Notes: generated by a model not told the origin, from the sequence alone. 5,560 bases of DNA from Desulfuromonas sp. (GCA_030145265.1 JAQYWA010000154.1:1-5560); one strand, 5' to 3'. Shown: positions 1-5,466, numbered from the stretch's first letter. Program-made: numbers and translations.

Positions 1-345
1 GTATGCCGGATCATGGATTACGGCAAGTACAAGTATCAGGCGAGCAAAAAAGCTCAGGAGGCCAAGAAGAATGCGGCCAGGGTCGAGCTTAAAGAAGTCA
101 AGATGCGACCCAAAACTGAGGAGCATGACTTCCAGTTCAAGGTCAAGCATGCTCGACGTTTTCTCGACGAGGGGAACAAGGTCAAGGTGACCGTCATGTT
201 CCGCGGTCGCGAAGTGACCCATCCCGAGTTCGGTCGGCGACTGCTCGAAAAAGTGACAGTAGAGCTTCAGGATATCGGCGTGGTTGAGACAACGCCGCGC
301 ATGATGGGGCGCTTCATGTCGATGGTTATTACCCCTAAGAAATAG
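1..345 (+). CDS. infC: Translation initiation factor IF-3, C-terminal part (5' end outside window)
   Basis: IF3 binds the 30S subunit, prevents premature joining of the 50S subunit and checks start-codon/initiator-tRNA pairing. The window opens in frame with [12 protein letters not shown], the hallmark stretch of the IF3 interdomain linker, which in the family reads [12 protein letters not shown]. It then runs through the lysine-rich linker helix into the C-terminal 30S-binding domain: [14 protein letters not shown], the [18 protein letters not shown] strand-turn, HPEFGRRLL, and the usual end around VITPKK before a TAG stop. 114 residues are visible; a full IF3 is about 170-180 residues, so the N-terminal domain and the start codon are missing. 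Whether this infC uses the rare AUU start known from E. coli cannot be seen. The gene lies 65 bp before rpmI and is probably in the same transcript. The identification is secure. Confidence 0.97.
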   Translation, partial: VCRIMDYGKYKYQASKKAQEAKKNAARVELKEVKMRPKTEEHDFQFKVKHARRFLDEGNKVKVTVMFRGREVTHPEFGRRLLEKVTVELQDIGVVETTPRMMGRFMSMVITPKK

Positions 346-353
346 GCATCATG

Positions 354-387
354 GGTGTCGGCTGCGTTAGAGCTGCGGTCGAACACC
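354..387 (+). promoter_or_regulatory. Imperfect hairpin in the infC-rpmI spacer, candidate L20-responsive leader
   Basis: Bases 354-358 (GGTGT) pair with 383-387 (ACACC). After a bulged A at 382 the helix can continue with 359-366 against 374-381, using several G-U pairs. The structure ends 9 bases before the rpmI Shine-Dalgarno at 397-402. In E. coli, L20 represses rpmI-rplT translation by binding RNA structure upstream of rpmI, so a helix here is in the right place. The pairing is read from the sequence; L20 binding is inference. Confidence 0.35.
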
Positions 388-396
388 AATACATAA

Positions 397-402
397 AAGG
401 AG
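397..402 (+). promoter_or_regulatory. Shine-Dalgarno site fixing the rpmI start
   Basis: AAGGAG lies 8 bases before the ATG at 411. It decides the start. The reading frame stays open upstream to an ATG at 351, but only the ATG at 411 has a ribosome binding site and gives the family N-terminus [14 protein letters not shown]. Confidence 0.85.
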
Positions 403-410
403 ATGGCTTA

Positions 411-608
411 ATGCCCAAAATCAAAACCAACCGAGGGGCTGCCAAGCGGTTCCGCAAAACGGGCGCCGGCAACATCCGTCGCAACAAGGCTTACACCAGC
501 CACATTCTCACCAAGAAATCGACCAAGCGCAAGCGTGAGCTGCGTCAGGGAACTCTGGTACACAAGGCAGATGCCGGCAACATCAGTTGCCTGATTCCCT
601 ACCTGTAG
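411..608 (+). CDS. rpmI: 50S ribosomal protein L35 (bL35)
   Basis: This is a small, very basic component of the large ribosomal subunit that binds 23S rRNA. The product has 65 residues, the usual family length. It begins with the invariant [18 protein letters not shown] and has the central [16 protein letters not shown] segment, then the typical hydrophobic end LIPYL. The start is the ATG at 411, preceded by AAGGAG at 8 bases; the upstream ATG at 351 would add 20 residues foreign to L35. The gene sits between infC and rplT, the standard arrangement, and the 65-bp leader can fold into a hairpin that may take part in L20 feedback control. Nothing in the coding region is odd. The identification is secure. 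Confidence 0.97.
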   Translation: MPKIKTNRGAAKRFRKTGAGNIRRNKAYTSHILTKKSTKRKRELRQGTLVHKADAGNISCLIPYL

Positions 609-670
609 GACCAGATTCGGCTTTAAGTCCGTGAACTGTGGGGAAAATAGTCTCCCCCTTCAGATCCGGC

Positions 671-685
671 AGCGGCGTTGCCGCT
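671..685 (+). promoter_or_regulatory. GC-rich hairpin in the rpmI-rplT spacer
   Basis: AGCGGC at 671-676 pairs perfectly with GCCGCT at 680-685 around the 3-base loop GTT, 15 bases before the rplT Shine-Dalgarno. A competing helix is possible between CGGCA (667-671) and TGCCG (679-683), and the two exclude each other. Further upstream GGGGA (640-644) can pair with TCCCC (653-657). There is no T-run after it, so it is not a usual terminator. A role in translational control of rplT is inference only. Confidence 0.35.
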
Positions 686-700
686 TATTCAAGAGCACAT

Positions 701-706
701 AAGGAG
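701..706 (+). promoter_or_regulatory. Shine-Dalgarno site fixing the rplT start
   Basis: AAGGAG lies 6 bases before the ATG at 713. An out-of-frame ATG at 708 is only 1 base from this site. An in-frame GTG at 638 would add 25 residues that are not part of the L20 family. The ATG at 713 gives the expected [14 protein letters not shown]. Confidence 0.85.
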
Positions 707-712
707 AATGAT

Positions 713-1066
713 ATGCCGAGAGTAAAAAGAGGATTCAAAGCGAGACGCAGAAGAAACAAGGTCCTGAAGCTGGCCAAAGGCTTTCGTGGCGCCCGCGGTA
801 AATTGTTCCGCAGCGCGACCGAAGCCGTCGATCGTGCACTCAACTATGCTTTTCGTGACCGAAGGGTCAAGAAACGGGACTTCCGTGCCCTCTGGATCGC
901 CCGCATTAACGCGGCGTCCCGGGACAACGGTTTGTCCTACAGTCGCCTGGTTTACGGCCTGAAAAAGGCCGAAATTGGTCTCGACCGTAAAGTTCTGGCG
1001 CAGCTTGCTGTGACAGATCCAGCAGGGTTCGGTGCTGTTGTAGAAAAAGCCAAAGCCCAGCTTTAG
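713..1066 (+). CDS. rplT: 50S ribosomal protein L20 (bL20)
   Basis: L20 is an early assembly protein of the 50S subunit that binds 23S rRNA. In several bacteria it also represses its own operon by binding mRNA. The product has 117 residues, the family norm. Residues 1-60 form the long basic helical extension ([16 protein letters not shown], then [14 protein letters not shown] and the [15 protein letters not shown] segment). The rest is the globular rRNA-binding domain, with [13 protein letters not shown] and a C-terminal helix ending in EKAKAQL. The start is the ATG at 713 with AAGGAG 6 bases upstream. The leader from rpmI is 104 bp, fairly long for two adjacent ribosomal-protein genes, and contains a GC-rich hairpin. 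A strong intrinsic terminator follows 11 bases after the stop, so rplT probably ends the infC-rpmI-rplT transcript for much of the transcription. Confidence 0.97.
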   Translation: MPRVKRGFKARRRRNKVLKLAKGFRGARGKLFRSATEAVDRALNYAFRDRRVKKRDFRALWIARINAASRDNGLSYSRLVYGLKKAEIGLDRKVLAQLAVTDPAGFGAVVEKAKAQL

Positions 1067-1077
1067 AATGCAAGCCG

Positions 1078-1114
1078 AAAGGAGAGACGGGGGCAACCTC
1101 ATCTCTCTTTTTTT
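1078..1114 (+). terminator. Rho-independent terminator after rplT
   Basis: GAGAGA (1082-1087) pairs with TCTCTC (1102-1107). After a C/A mismatch the helix continues with 1089-1092 against 1097-1100, including one G-U pair, and is closed by a GCAA tetraloop (1093-1096). Seven Ts (1108-1114) follow directly, and the As at 1078-1080 can extend the stem into the T-run. A stable stem, GNRA loop and T-run are the textbook form. The site may act as a full terminator, or as an attenuator limiting read-through into pheST, which in E. coli is controlled by attenuation at this same position in the gene order. Confidence 0.8.
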
Positions 1115-1130
1115 CTCGTGAGTCATCTGC

Positions 1131-1163
1131 GATGGAAGCCTTCTGGGTTTCCATCGTTTTATT
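1131..1163 (+). terminator. Second hairpin with T-rich tail before pheS, weak terminator or attenuator
   Basis: GATGGAAGCC (1131-1140) pairs over 10 bp, with one G-U pair, with GGTTTCCATC (1146-1155) around a 5-base loop. GTTTTATT follows. The stem is strong but the T-run is interrupted, so it would be a weaker terminator than the upstream one. It ends 27 bases before the pheS start, so it could instead affect pheS translation or mRNA stability. Confidence 0.45.
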
Positions 1164-1168
1164 ATAAT
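1163..1168 (+). promoter_or_regulatory. Possible -10 element (TATAAT) before pheS
   Basis: This is a perfect TATAAT, but there is no recognisable -35 hexamer at 15-19 bp spacing (the best is TTCTGG, two matches) and no extended -10 TG. Transcription from it would start about 8 bases before the pheS ATG and leave almost no leader. It may be no more than the AT-rich tail of the preceding hairpin. Confidence 0.2.
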
Positions 1169-1182
1169 GGATCGGAACCGTT

Positions 1183-2199
1183 ATGAAGGAAAGACTGCAA
1201 GCGATGCTGGATACGGCGCGCGGCGCCGTGAGCGAGGTTGAATCCGAAAAGAGCCTCCAAGACGTCCGGGTACACTACCTCGGCAAAAAAGGCGAGATGA
1301 CTTCCATTATGAAAAGCATGGGGGGGCTCTCTCCTGAGGAACGTCCGATTGTGGGCGCTCTTGCCAATCAGGTTAAAGAAGAACTCGAGCAGCTGATCGA
1401 AGCCCGCCAGGGTGACATCCGGCAGGTCGAAATCGCTCGGCGCCTGAAAGAGGAAACCATCGACGTAACTCTCCCTGGGCGACGTCGTTTTGCCGGATCC
1501 AAGCATCCAATCACCCTGGTTACCGAGGAAATCGTTGAAATTTTCTCATCGCTCGGGTTCGGGGTTGCGGAGGGGCCGGAGATCGAAAAGGATTTCTATA
1601 ATTTCGAGGCCTTGAACATTCCCAAGGATCACCCGGCCAGGGATATGCAGGACACCTTCTATGTCTCCGACGACATCGTGCTACGCACCCATACGTCGCC
1701 GGTGCAGATCCGCACCATGCTCAATCAGCCTCCGCCGGTTCGGATTATCGCTCCGGGCACGGTTTATCGGCGAGATTCCGATATAACCCACAGCCCCATG
1801 TTTCATCAGATCGAAGGTTTTCTCGTCGACCACAAGATAACCTTCGGCGATCTCAAGGGGATCCTGACCACCTTCATCAACTGTTTTTTCGGGGAAAATG
1901 TTGGCGTGCGATTCAGGCCTTCTTTTTTTCCGTTTACCGAACCGAGCGCCGAGGTGGATATCCAATGCGTTATCTGCGGCGGCAAGGGGTGCCGGGTATG
2001 CAAAAACTCCGGGTGGCTCGAAATCCTCGGCAGCGGCATGATAGATCCCGAGGTCTTCAAATCGGTCAATTATGATCCGGAAGTCTACAGCGGCTTCGCT
2101 TTCGGCATGGGTTTGGAGAGAGTCGCCATGCTCAAGTATGGCGTCAACGACCTGCGCCTCTTCTTCGAGAACGACATCCGTTTCCTGAGACAATTCTAG
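1183..2199 (+). CDS. pheS: Phenylalanine--tRNA ligase alpha subunit
   Basis: This is the catalytic subunit of the cytoplasmic alpha2-beta2 class II synthetase that charges tRNA-Phe with phenylalanine. The product has 338 residues, in the normal range. Residues 1-90 form the N-terminal tRNA-binding coiled coil, containing the family signature [11 protein letters not shown]. The catalytic domain has motif 1 from [14 protein letters not shown] (108-121), [15 protein letters not shown] and [12 protein letters not shown]. Motif 2 lies around THTSPVQIR and [18 protein letters not shown], and motif 3 is [14 protein letters not shown] (304-317). Ala306 sits at the position of the well-known Phe-pocket alanine (Ala294 in E. 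coli). Cys262, 265, 270 and 273 form a C-x2-C-x4-C-x2-C cluster, a possible zinc knuckle. The ATG at 1183 is the only start giving a complete N-terminus, because an in-frame stop lies at 1165. Its Shine-Dalgarno is weak (GGA, 6 bases upstream). The gene lies downstream of two hairpins, and pheT follows after 61 bp. Confidence 0.97.
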   Translation: MKERLQAMLDTARGAVSEVESEKSLQDVRVHYLGKKGEMTSIMKSMGGLSPEERPIVGALANQVKEELEQLIEARQGDIRQVEIARRLKEETIDVTLPGRRRFAGSKHPITLVTEEIVEIFSSLGFGVAEGPEIEKDFYNFEALNIPKDHPARDMQDTFYVSDDIVLRTHTSPVQIRTMLNQPPPVRIIAPGTVYRRDSDITHSPMFHQIEGFLVDHKITFGDLKGILTTFINCFFGENVGVRFRPSFFPFTEPSAEVDIQCVICGGKGCRVCKNSGWLEILGSGMIDPEVFKSVNYDPEVYSGFAFGMGLERVAMLKYGVNDLRLFFENDIRFLRQF

Positions 2200-2245
2200 G
2201 CAAAAAAACGCTATAGAATCAGAGCCATGCTTCGGACTCGCTGAT

Positions 2246-2251
2246 AAAGGA
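2246..2251 (+). promoter_or_regulatory. Shine-Dalgarno site of pheT
   Basis: AAAGGA lies 9 bases before the ATG at 2261. It is better than the pheS site, so pheT can be initiated independently within the pheST transcript. I see no clear terminator or promoter in the 61-bp gap. Confidence 0.7.
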
Positions 2252-2260
2252 CTTGAACAA

Positions 2261-4675
2261 ATGATTGTTACCTATAACTGGCTCAAACAATACGTTGATT
2301 TTGATTACTCTCCCGAAGATCTTTCTCACCGCCTGACCATGGCCGGCCTTGAAGTTGATTTCATGGAAAAGCTGGGGGAGGGGCTTGACTCGGTTATTGT
2401 GGCTCGGCTTATCTCTGTAGATTCGCACCCAGAGGCGGATCGTCTTACTCTCTGCCAGGTGGACACCGGTTCGGCAACCATTCAGGTCGTCTGTGGTGCT
2501 ACGAATCATAAGGCCGGAGACCTGATTGCCCTGGCCCAGGTTGGTTCTGTATTGCCCGGTGATTTCAAGATTAAAAAATCAAAAATTCGGGGTCAGGAAT
2601 CATTTGGCATGCTTTGCTCCGAAAAAGAGCTCGGACTGACAGAGGAAGCTGATGGGATCATGATCCTTCCGCCGGGCTTACAACTTGGAACCCCGGCATT
2701 CGAAGCTTTAAGCCTTAAAGATGTGCGCTATGAACTGGGACTGACTCCGAACCGGCCTGACTGCTTGAGTGTGGTCGGGGTGGCCCGCGAGATTTCGGCT
2801 ATGGTTGCAAAACCGCTGAATCTCCCGGCTCCGAAGATTGTCGAAGCAGGTGCGCCCATCGACGTTGAAACCTCGGTGACCATTGTTGATCCCGATCTCT
2901 GCCCGCGTTATGCCGCCCGCCTGATCAAGGGGGTAAAGATAGGCCCTTCGCCAGAATGGATGGTCCGTCGCCTAGAATCGGTCGGCATGCGTTCGATCAA
3001 CAACGTTGTCGATGTGACCAACTTTGTTCTGCTTGAACTCGGCCATCCTCTCCATGCCTTTGACTACAACCTGCTGCGCGACCGCCGTATCGTCGTCAAG
3101 TCGGCGGCCGAAGGTGATGTTTTTACAACCCTCGACAGCCAACCTCGACAGCTGGGCAGCTCTGACCTGACCATTTGCGATGGTGAAGGACCGGTTGCGC
3201 TGGCGGGTATCATGGGAGGGGAGAATTCGGAAATCAAGCCGGAGACTACCGACGTGCTGCTGGAAAGCGCCTATTTCAATCCCAACACTATTCGGCGGAC
3301 CAGCAAGCGTCTTGGAATTCATACTGAGTCGTCGCATCGATTCGAGCGCGGCGCCGATGTAAACATGGTTCCGCTGGCCCTCGACCGGGCAGCGGAACTG
3401 ATTGAGCAACTGGCCGGCGGAACCGTTGCAACTGGCCGGATCGATGCCTATCCCCGGCAGATGGCAAAGAAAACGTTGACACTTACGGCATTGCGCACCA
3501 GTGAAGTGCTGGGGATGCATATCGATGCGCTCGATATCAAAAGGCATCTTTGCGCCATCGGTTTTGATGTTGAATTTGCCCATGACCGGGAGGATGGAGC
3601 CCTCAACGTCACGGTTCCTTCGTTTCGTCCAGATGTTGAGCGCGAAATTGATTTGATCGAAGAAGTGGCGCGTCTCAACGGCTACGACAACATTCCGGTT
3701 ACCATGCCCGCAAGCCAGTTGATTTGTCACCAGGGCCCGTCTCATCAGCAGCAGGTGCGCCGCTTGCGCGACTACATGGTTGGCGCAGGTTTTTCCGAGG
3801 TTATCAATTATTCATTTGTTAGTAATGGCTGCTGGGATCGTATTTCCTTGCACGCCGATGATGCTCGGCGTAAAACGGTCCGGGTACTCAATCCCCTGAC
3901 TGAAGATCAAGCTGTCATGCGGACCTCGCTCGTTCCGAGTGTGCTGGATACTATTGCCCGAAATCTCGCCTATCGTAATAATGATCTCCAGATTTTTGAG
4001 CTCAGGCCCGTATTTCATTCCGTCGACGGAAGTGACCTGCCTGCTGAGAACTTACGCCTGACAGCTGCGCTGTGCGGTCACCGGGCGCCCGAAGGCTGGG
4101 CTCATGATCGTTCAGACGTTGATTTTTACGATTTCAAAGGAGTGATGGAAGGGATTCTCGCTCAGTTCAATATCACCGGTGTGCAATGGGCCGGTGGTGA
4201 AACTGAACCCTTTTTGCACCCAGGGAAATCCTGCGAAATCCGCATTCAGGGAAAGTCTGTCGGCACCCTGGGGGAGGTGCATCCGCAAACCCTCGAAACA
4301 TTCGAAATTGATCAGCCTGTCTACCTCATGGATCTGGACCTTGCGATGTTGCTTGCCCTGGCTGGCGAGCATCCCGGGTTCCAGCCCTTGTCACGCTATC
4401 CTGATGTCTATCGTGACAGTGCCTTCCTGATTGATGATGAGGTCAATGCTGCCCGCGTCTTTGAGGTGCTGGGCGGCATCAAAAACAAAAATGTCGAAGA
4501 GGTGGTGCTATTTGACCTCTATCGCGGCAAGGGGGTTCCCGAGGGGAAAAAGAGCCTTGCAATCCGTGTGCGCTACCGCTCTCTTGAGAAAACTCTTACC
4601 GATGACGAGATTCAGTCAGTTCACGGTAAAATAGTGCGTAGTCTGCAAAAAAATCTCGATGCGGAGATTCGCTAA
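2261..4675 (+). CDS. pheT: Phenylalanine--tRNA ligase beta subunit
   Basis: This is the large, non-catalytic subunit of bacterial PheRS; it binds tRNA-Phe and hydrolyses mischarged Tyr-tRNA-Phe. It has 804 residues, the full family length. The start is MIVTYNWLKQYVDF. An EMAPII-like OB fold spans about 40-150 (HPEADRLTLCQVDTG, VCGATNH, KIRGQESFGMLCSEKELGL). The B3/B4 editing domain spans about 210-390, with NVVDVTNFVLLELGHPLHAFD, GIMGGENSEI, LLESAYFNP and TESSHRFERGAD. The B5 domain covers about 400-480 (VPSFRPDVEREIDLIEEVARLNGYD). The catalytic-like core spans about 490-690 (NPLTEDQAVMRTSLVPSVL, FLHPGKSCEI, GTLGEVHPQ). The FDX-ACB anticodon-binding domain is 710-804, beginning with LSRYPDVYRDSAFLI. 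All domains are present without a frameshift. It is probably cotranscribed with pheS. An A7 run near the 3' end (4647-4653) leaves the reading frame intact. Confidence 0.97.
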   Translation: MIVTYNWLKQYVDFDYSPEDLSHRLTMAGLEVDFMEKLGEGLDSVIVARLISVDSHPEADRLTLCQVDTGSATIQVVCGATNHKAGDLIALAQVGSVLPGDFKIKKSKIRGQESFGMLCSEKELGLTEEADGIMILPPGLQLGTPAFEALSLKDVRYELGLTPNRPDCLSVVGVAREISAMVAKPLNLPAPKIVEAGAPIDVETSVTIVDPDLCPRYAARLIKGVKIGPSPEWMVRRLESVGMRSINNVVDVTNFVLLELGHPLHAFDYNLLRDRRIVVKSAAEGDVFTTLDSQPRQLGSSDLTICDGEGPVALAGIMGGENSEIKPETTDVLLESAYFNPNTIRRTSKRLGIHTESSHRFERGADVNMVPLALDRAAELIEQLAGGTVATGRIDAYPRQMAKKTLTLTALRTSEVLGMHIDALDIKRHLCAIGFDVEFAHDREDGALNVTVPSFRPDVEREIDLIEEVARLNGYDNIPVTMPASQLICHQGPSHQQQVRRLRDYMVGAGFSEVINYSFVSNGCWDRISLHADDARRKTVRVLNPLTEDQAVMRTSLVPSVLDTIARNLAYRNNDLQIFELRPVFHSVDGSDLPAENLRLTAALCGHRAPEGWAHDRSDVDFYDFKGVMEGILAQFNITGVQWAGGETEPFLHPGKSCEIRIQGKSVGTLGEVHPQTLETFEIDQPVYLMDLDLAMLLALAGEHPGFQPLSRYPDVYRDSAFLIDDEVNAARVFEVLGGIKNKNVEEVVLFDLYRGKGVPEGKKSLAIRVRYRSLEKTLTDDEIQSVHGKIVRSLQKNLDAEIR

Positions 4676-4677
4676 AA

Positions 4678-4690
4678 AAACCGGTTGATA
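4678..4690 (-). promoter_or_regulatory. Candidate IHF binding site overlapping the ihfA -35
   Basis: Read on the minus strand this is TATCAA-CCGG-TTT, matching 8 of 9 defined positions of the E. coli IHF consensus WATCAA-N4-TTR. An A/T-rich stretch lies on the side where strong IHF sites carry one. It covers the -35 hexamer of the ihfA promoter. In E. coli ihfA (himA) is negatively autoregulated, so the placement makes sense. One-mismatch matches are common by chance, and no IHF consensus is established for this organism. Confidence 0.35.
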
Positions 4691-4713
4691 TGCTCAAAAG
4701 CATGTGCTATAAA
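4685..4713 (+). promoter_or_regulatory. Sigma70-type promoter for ihfA and downstream genes
   Basis: The -35 is TTGATA (4685-4690), the spacer is 17 bp and the -10 is TATAAA (4708-4713), preceded by TGC, which makes an extended -10. Each hexamer is one mismatch from consensus and the spacing is ideal. The predicted start is near 4720, giving a leader of about 39 bases. The promoter lies entirely in the pheT-ihfA gap, so ihfA, merR and perhaps surE can be expressed independently of pheST. The spacer contains the inverted repeat ATGCT-CAAA-AGCAT (4690-4703). Confidence 0.7.
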
Positions 4714-4749
4714 AGTCCGTAAATTCAAGGACCTGTGTATTTTTTGTGC

Positions 4750-4756
4750 GGAGGAG
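4750..4756 (+). promoter_or_regulatory. Shine-Dalgarno site fixing the ihfA start
   Basis: GGAGGAG ends 2 bases before the ATG at 4759, with the GGAGG core at 4 bases. The spacing is short but the match is strong. It argues against the in-frame GTG at 4735, which would place this site inside the coding region and add eight residues not found in IHF. Confidence 0.7.
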
Positions 4757-4758
4757 AT

Positions 4759-5040
4759 ATGACCAAAGCGGACCTGATTGAAAATGTTTATCTTAAAACC
4801 GGCTTTTCCAAGAAGGAATCCGCTGAAATTGTCGAGATGGTTTTCGATATCATGAAAACCAATCTCGAAGAGGGGGAAAAGATCAAGATTGCCGGTTTTG
4901 GTAATTTTGTCGTCAAGGAAAAGGCTACCCGCAGGGGGCGCAACCCTCAAACTGGTGACGAAATCGAAATCACCTCTCGGCGAATTCTCACCTTCAAGCC
5001 CAGCCAGGTACTGAAGGGCTCCATCAACGGAGAAGAGTAA
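4759..5040 (+). CDS. ihfA: Integration host factor subunit alpha
   Basis: This is a small nucleoid-associated protein of the HU/IHF (DNABII) family. As a heterodimer with IHF beta it bends DNA sharply at specific sites, assisting sigma54 promoters, replication and recombination. The product has 93 residues. Residues 1-45 are the helical dimer body (MTKADLIENVYLKTGFSKKE, then EIVEMVFDIMK). GFGNF (46-50) starts the beta sheet, and the DNA-clamping arm carries RRGRNPQTGDEIEI with Pro63 as the intercalating proline. ITSRRILTFKPSQVLK closes the fold. The wording of the arm and of the ITSRR/TFKPSQ region, and the position directly after pheT, favour IHF alpha over HU or IHF beta. The start at 4759 is set by GGAGGAG. 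The gene has its own promoter with a possible IHF site over the -35. Confidence 0.94.
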   Translation: MTKADLIENVYLKTGFSKKESAEIVEMVFDIMKTNLEEGEKIKIAGFGNFVVKEKATRRGRNPQTGDEIEITSRRILTFKPSQVLKGSINGEE

Positions 5041-5046
5041 GGATCA

Positions 5047-5065
5047 TTTCACGACCAGCGTGAAA
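5047..5065 (+). repeat. Perfect inverted repeat directly before merR
   Basis: TTTCACG (5047-5053) and CGTGAAA (5059-5065) are perfect 7-bp arms around the 5-base centre ACCAG. The repeat ends 2 bases before the merR ATG and fills most of the 27-bp ihfA-merR gap. It has no T-run, so it is not an intrinsic terminator. It could be an operator for a dimeric regulator, possibly the MerR protein itself, or an mRNA hairpin at the merR start. No -35/-10 pair frames it, so the usual MerR promoter-spacer layout is not seen. Confidence 0.5.
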
Positions 5066-5067
5066 AC

Positions 5068-5439
5068 ATGACATCTGATATCCCGGACAAGTTGTATTTT
5101 AAAATCGGCGAAGTTGCTGAATTGACAGGCGTCAAGCCTCACGTGCTTCGTTATTGGGAGTCTGAATTCGCTGTTTTCAGTCCGACGAAGAGTCGAACTA
5201 ATCAGCGACTTTATCGTCGCCGTGATATCGAGCTTGCTCTCACTATCAAAGATTTGCTTCATCGCCAGCGGTTGACCATCGCCGGTGCCAAAAAAGTTCT
5301 CAGTTCAAAAAAAACTGGGGGGGCAGGGGAGAATACCTCGCCTCTCCAGTCGGCTCACGACAGACAGTTGCTGCAGGAAATCCGTCGTGAACTGCTTCGT
5401 TTACGCAACGCGCTGGGTTCCCCTCCTGACTCTCACTGA
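5068..5439 (+). CDS. Small MerR-family transcriptional regulator
   Basis: This is a DNA-binding regulator of 123 residues. The N-terminal MerR winged helix-turn-helix is clear: [24 protein letters not shown] (residues 11-34) is the HTH, and [20 protein letters not shown] (45-64) is the wing and following helix. [10 protein letters not shown] (69-78) is the usual second wing helix. A glycine/serine-rich linker (79-95) leads to a short basic-acidic helix (about 96-116) that probably dimerises. There is no C-terminal effector domain and there are no cysteines, so it is not a metal or thiol sensor of the MerR/CueR/SoxR type; its signal and targets are unknown. The ATG at 5068 is the only start before an in-frame stop and gives the plausible opening IPDKLYF. 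No Shine-Dalgarno precedes it, so translation may be coupled to ihfA. A perfect inverted repeat lies just upstream. The linker contains A8 and G7 runs. Confidence 0.9.
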   Translation: MTSDIPDKLYFKIGEVAELTGVKPHVLRYWESEFAVFSPTKSRTNQRLYRRRDIELALTIKDLLHRQRLTIAGAKKVLSSKKTGGAGENTSPLQSAHDRQLLQEIRRELLRLRNALGSPPDSH

Positions 5440-5466
5440 TTACAATTACCCCACTCAGAGGTTTTA

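Noticed and set aside
351..410. N-terminal extension of rpmI from the ATG at 351
   Set aside because: The added residues are unlike L35, and the Shine-Dalgarno and family N-terminus both point to the ATG at 411.
403..411. Two-codon frame ATG-GCT-TAA overlapping the rpmI ATG as a coupling element
   Set aside because: Its ATG directly abuts the Shine-Dalgarno with no spacing, so it could not be used efficiently; probably chance.
1068..1121. A 17-codon frame after rplT (ends LISLFFS, stop TGA) as a PheM-like leader peptide for pheST attenuation
   Set aside because: It has no Shine-Dalgarno. Its two Phe codons are just the T-run of the terminator rather than lying ahead of it, so ribosome stalling there could not control the hairpin.
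689..1154. Minus-strand open frames across rplT
   Set aside because: They are antisense shadows of a clear ribosomal protein gene, with no recognisable domain or ribosome site.
1132..1167. An 11-codon frame MEAFWVSIVLL as a leader peptide
   Set aside because: It starts inside the hairpin stem, lacks a ribosome binding site, and has a single Phe codon.
1067..1182. T-box riboswitch upstream of pheS
   Set aside because: There is no T-box consensus and the gap is far too short for the specifier stem plus antiterminator.
1923..1929. T-TTT-TTT slippery heptamer in pheS as programmed frameshifting
   Set aside because: It encodes part of the conserved [11 protein letters not shown] motif and the full-length protein is read without a shift.
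1681..2193. Long minus-strand open frame of 170 codons across pheS
   Set aside because: It lies entirely opposite conserved PheS coding sequence and its translation shows no family features.
2972..3745. Minus-strand open frame of 257 codons across pheT
   Set aside because: Length alone is not evidence. It is antisense to the conserved editing and B5 domains and has no identifiable motif.
4715..4745. GTCC/GGAC stem followed by six Ts as a terminator before ihfA
   Set aside because: The stem is only 4 bp with a 10-base loop, the Ts start 7 bases after it, and it would lie within the ihfA leader.
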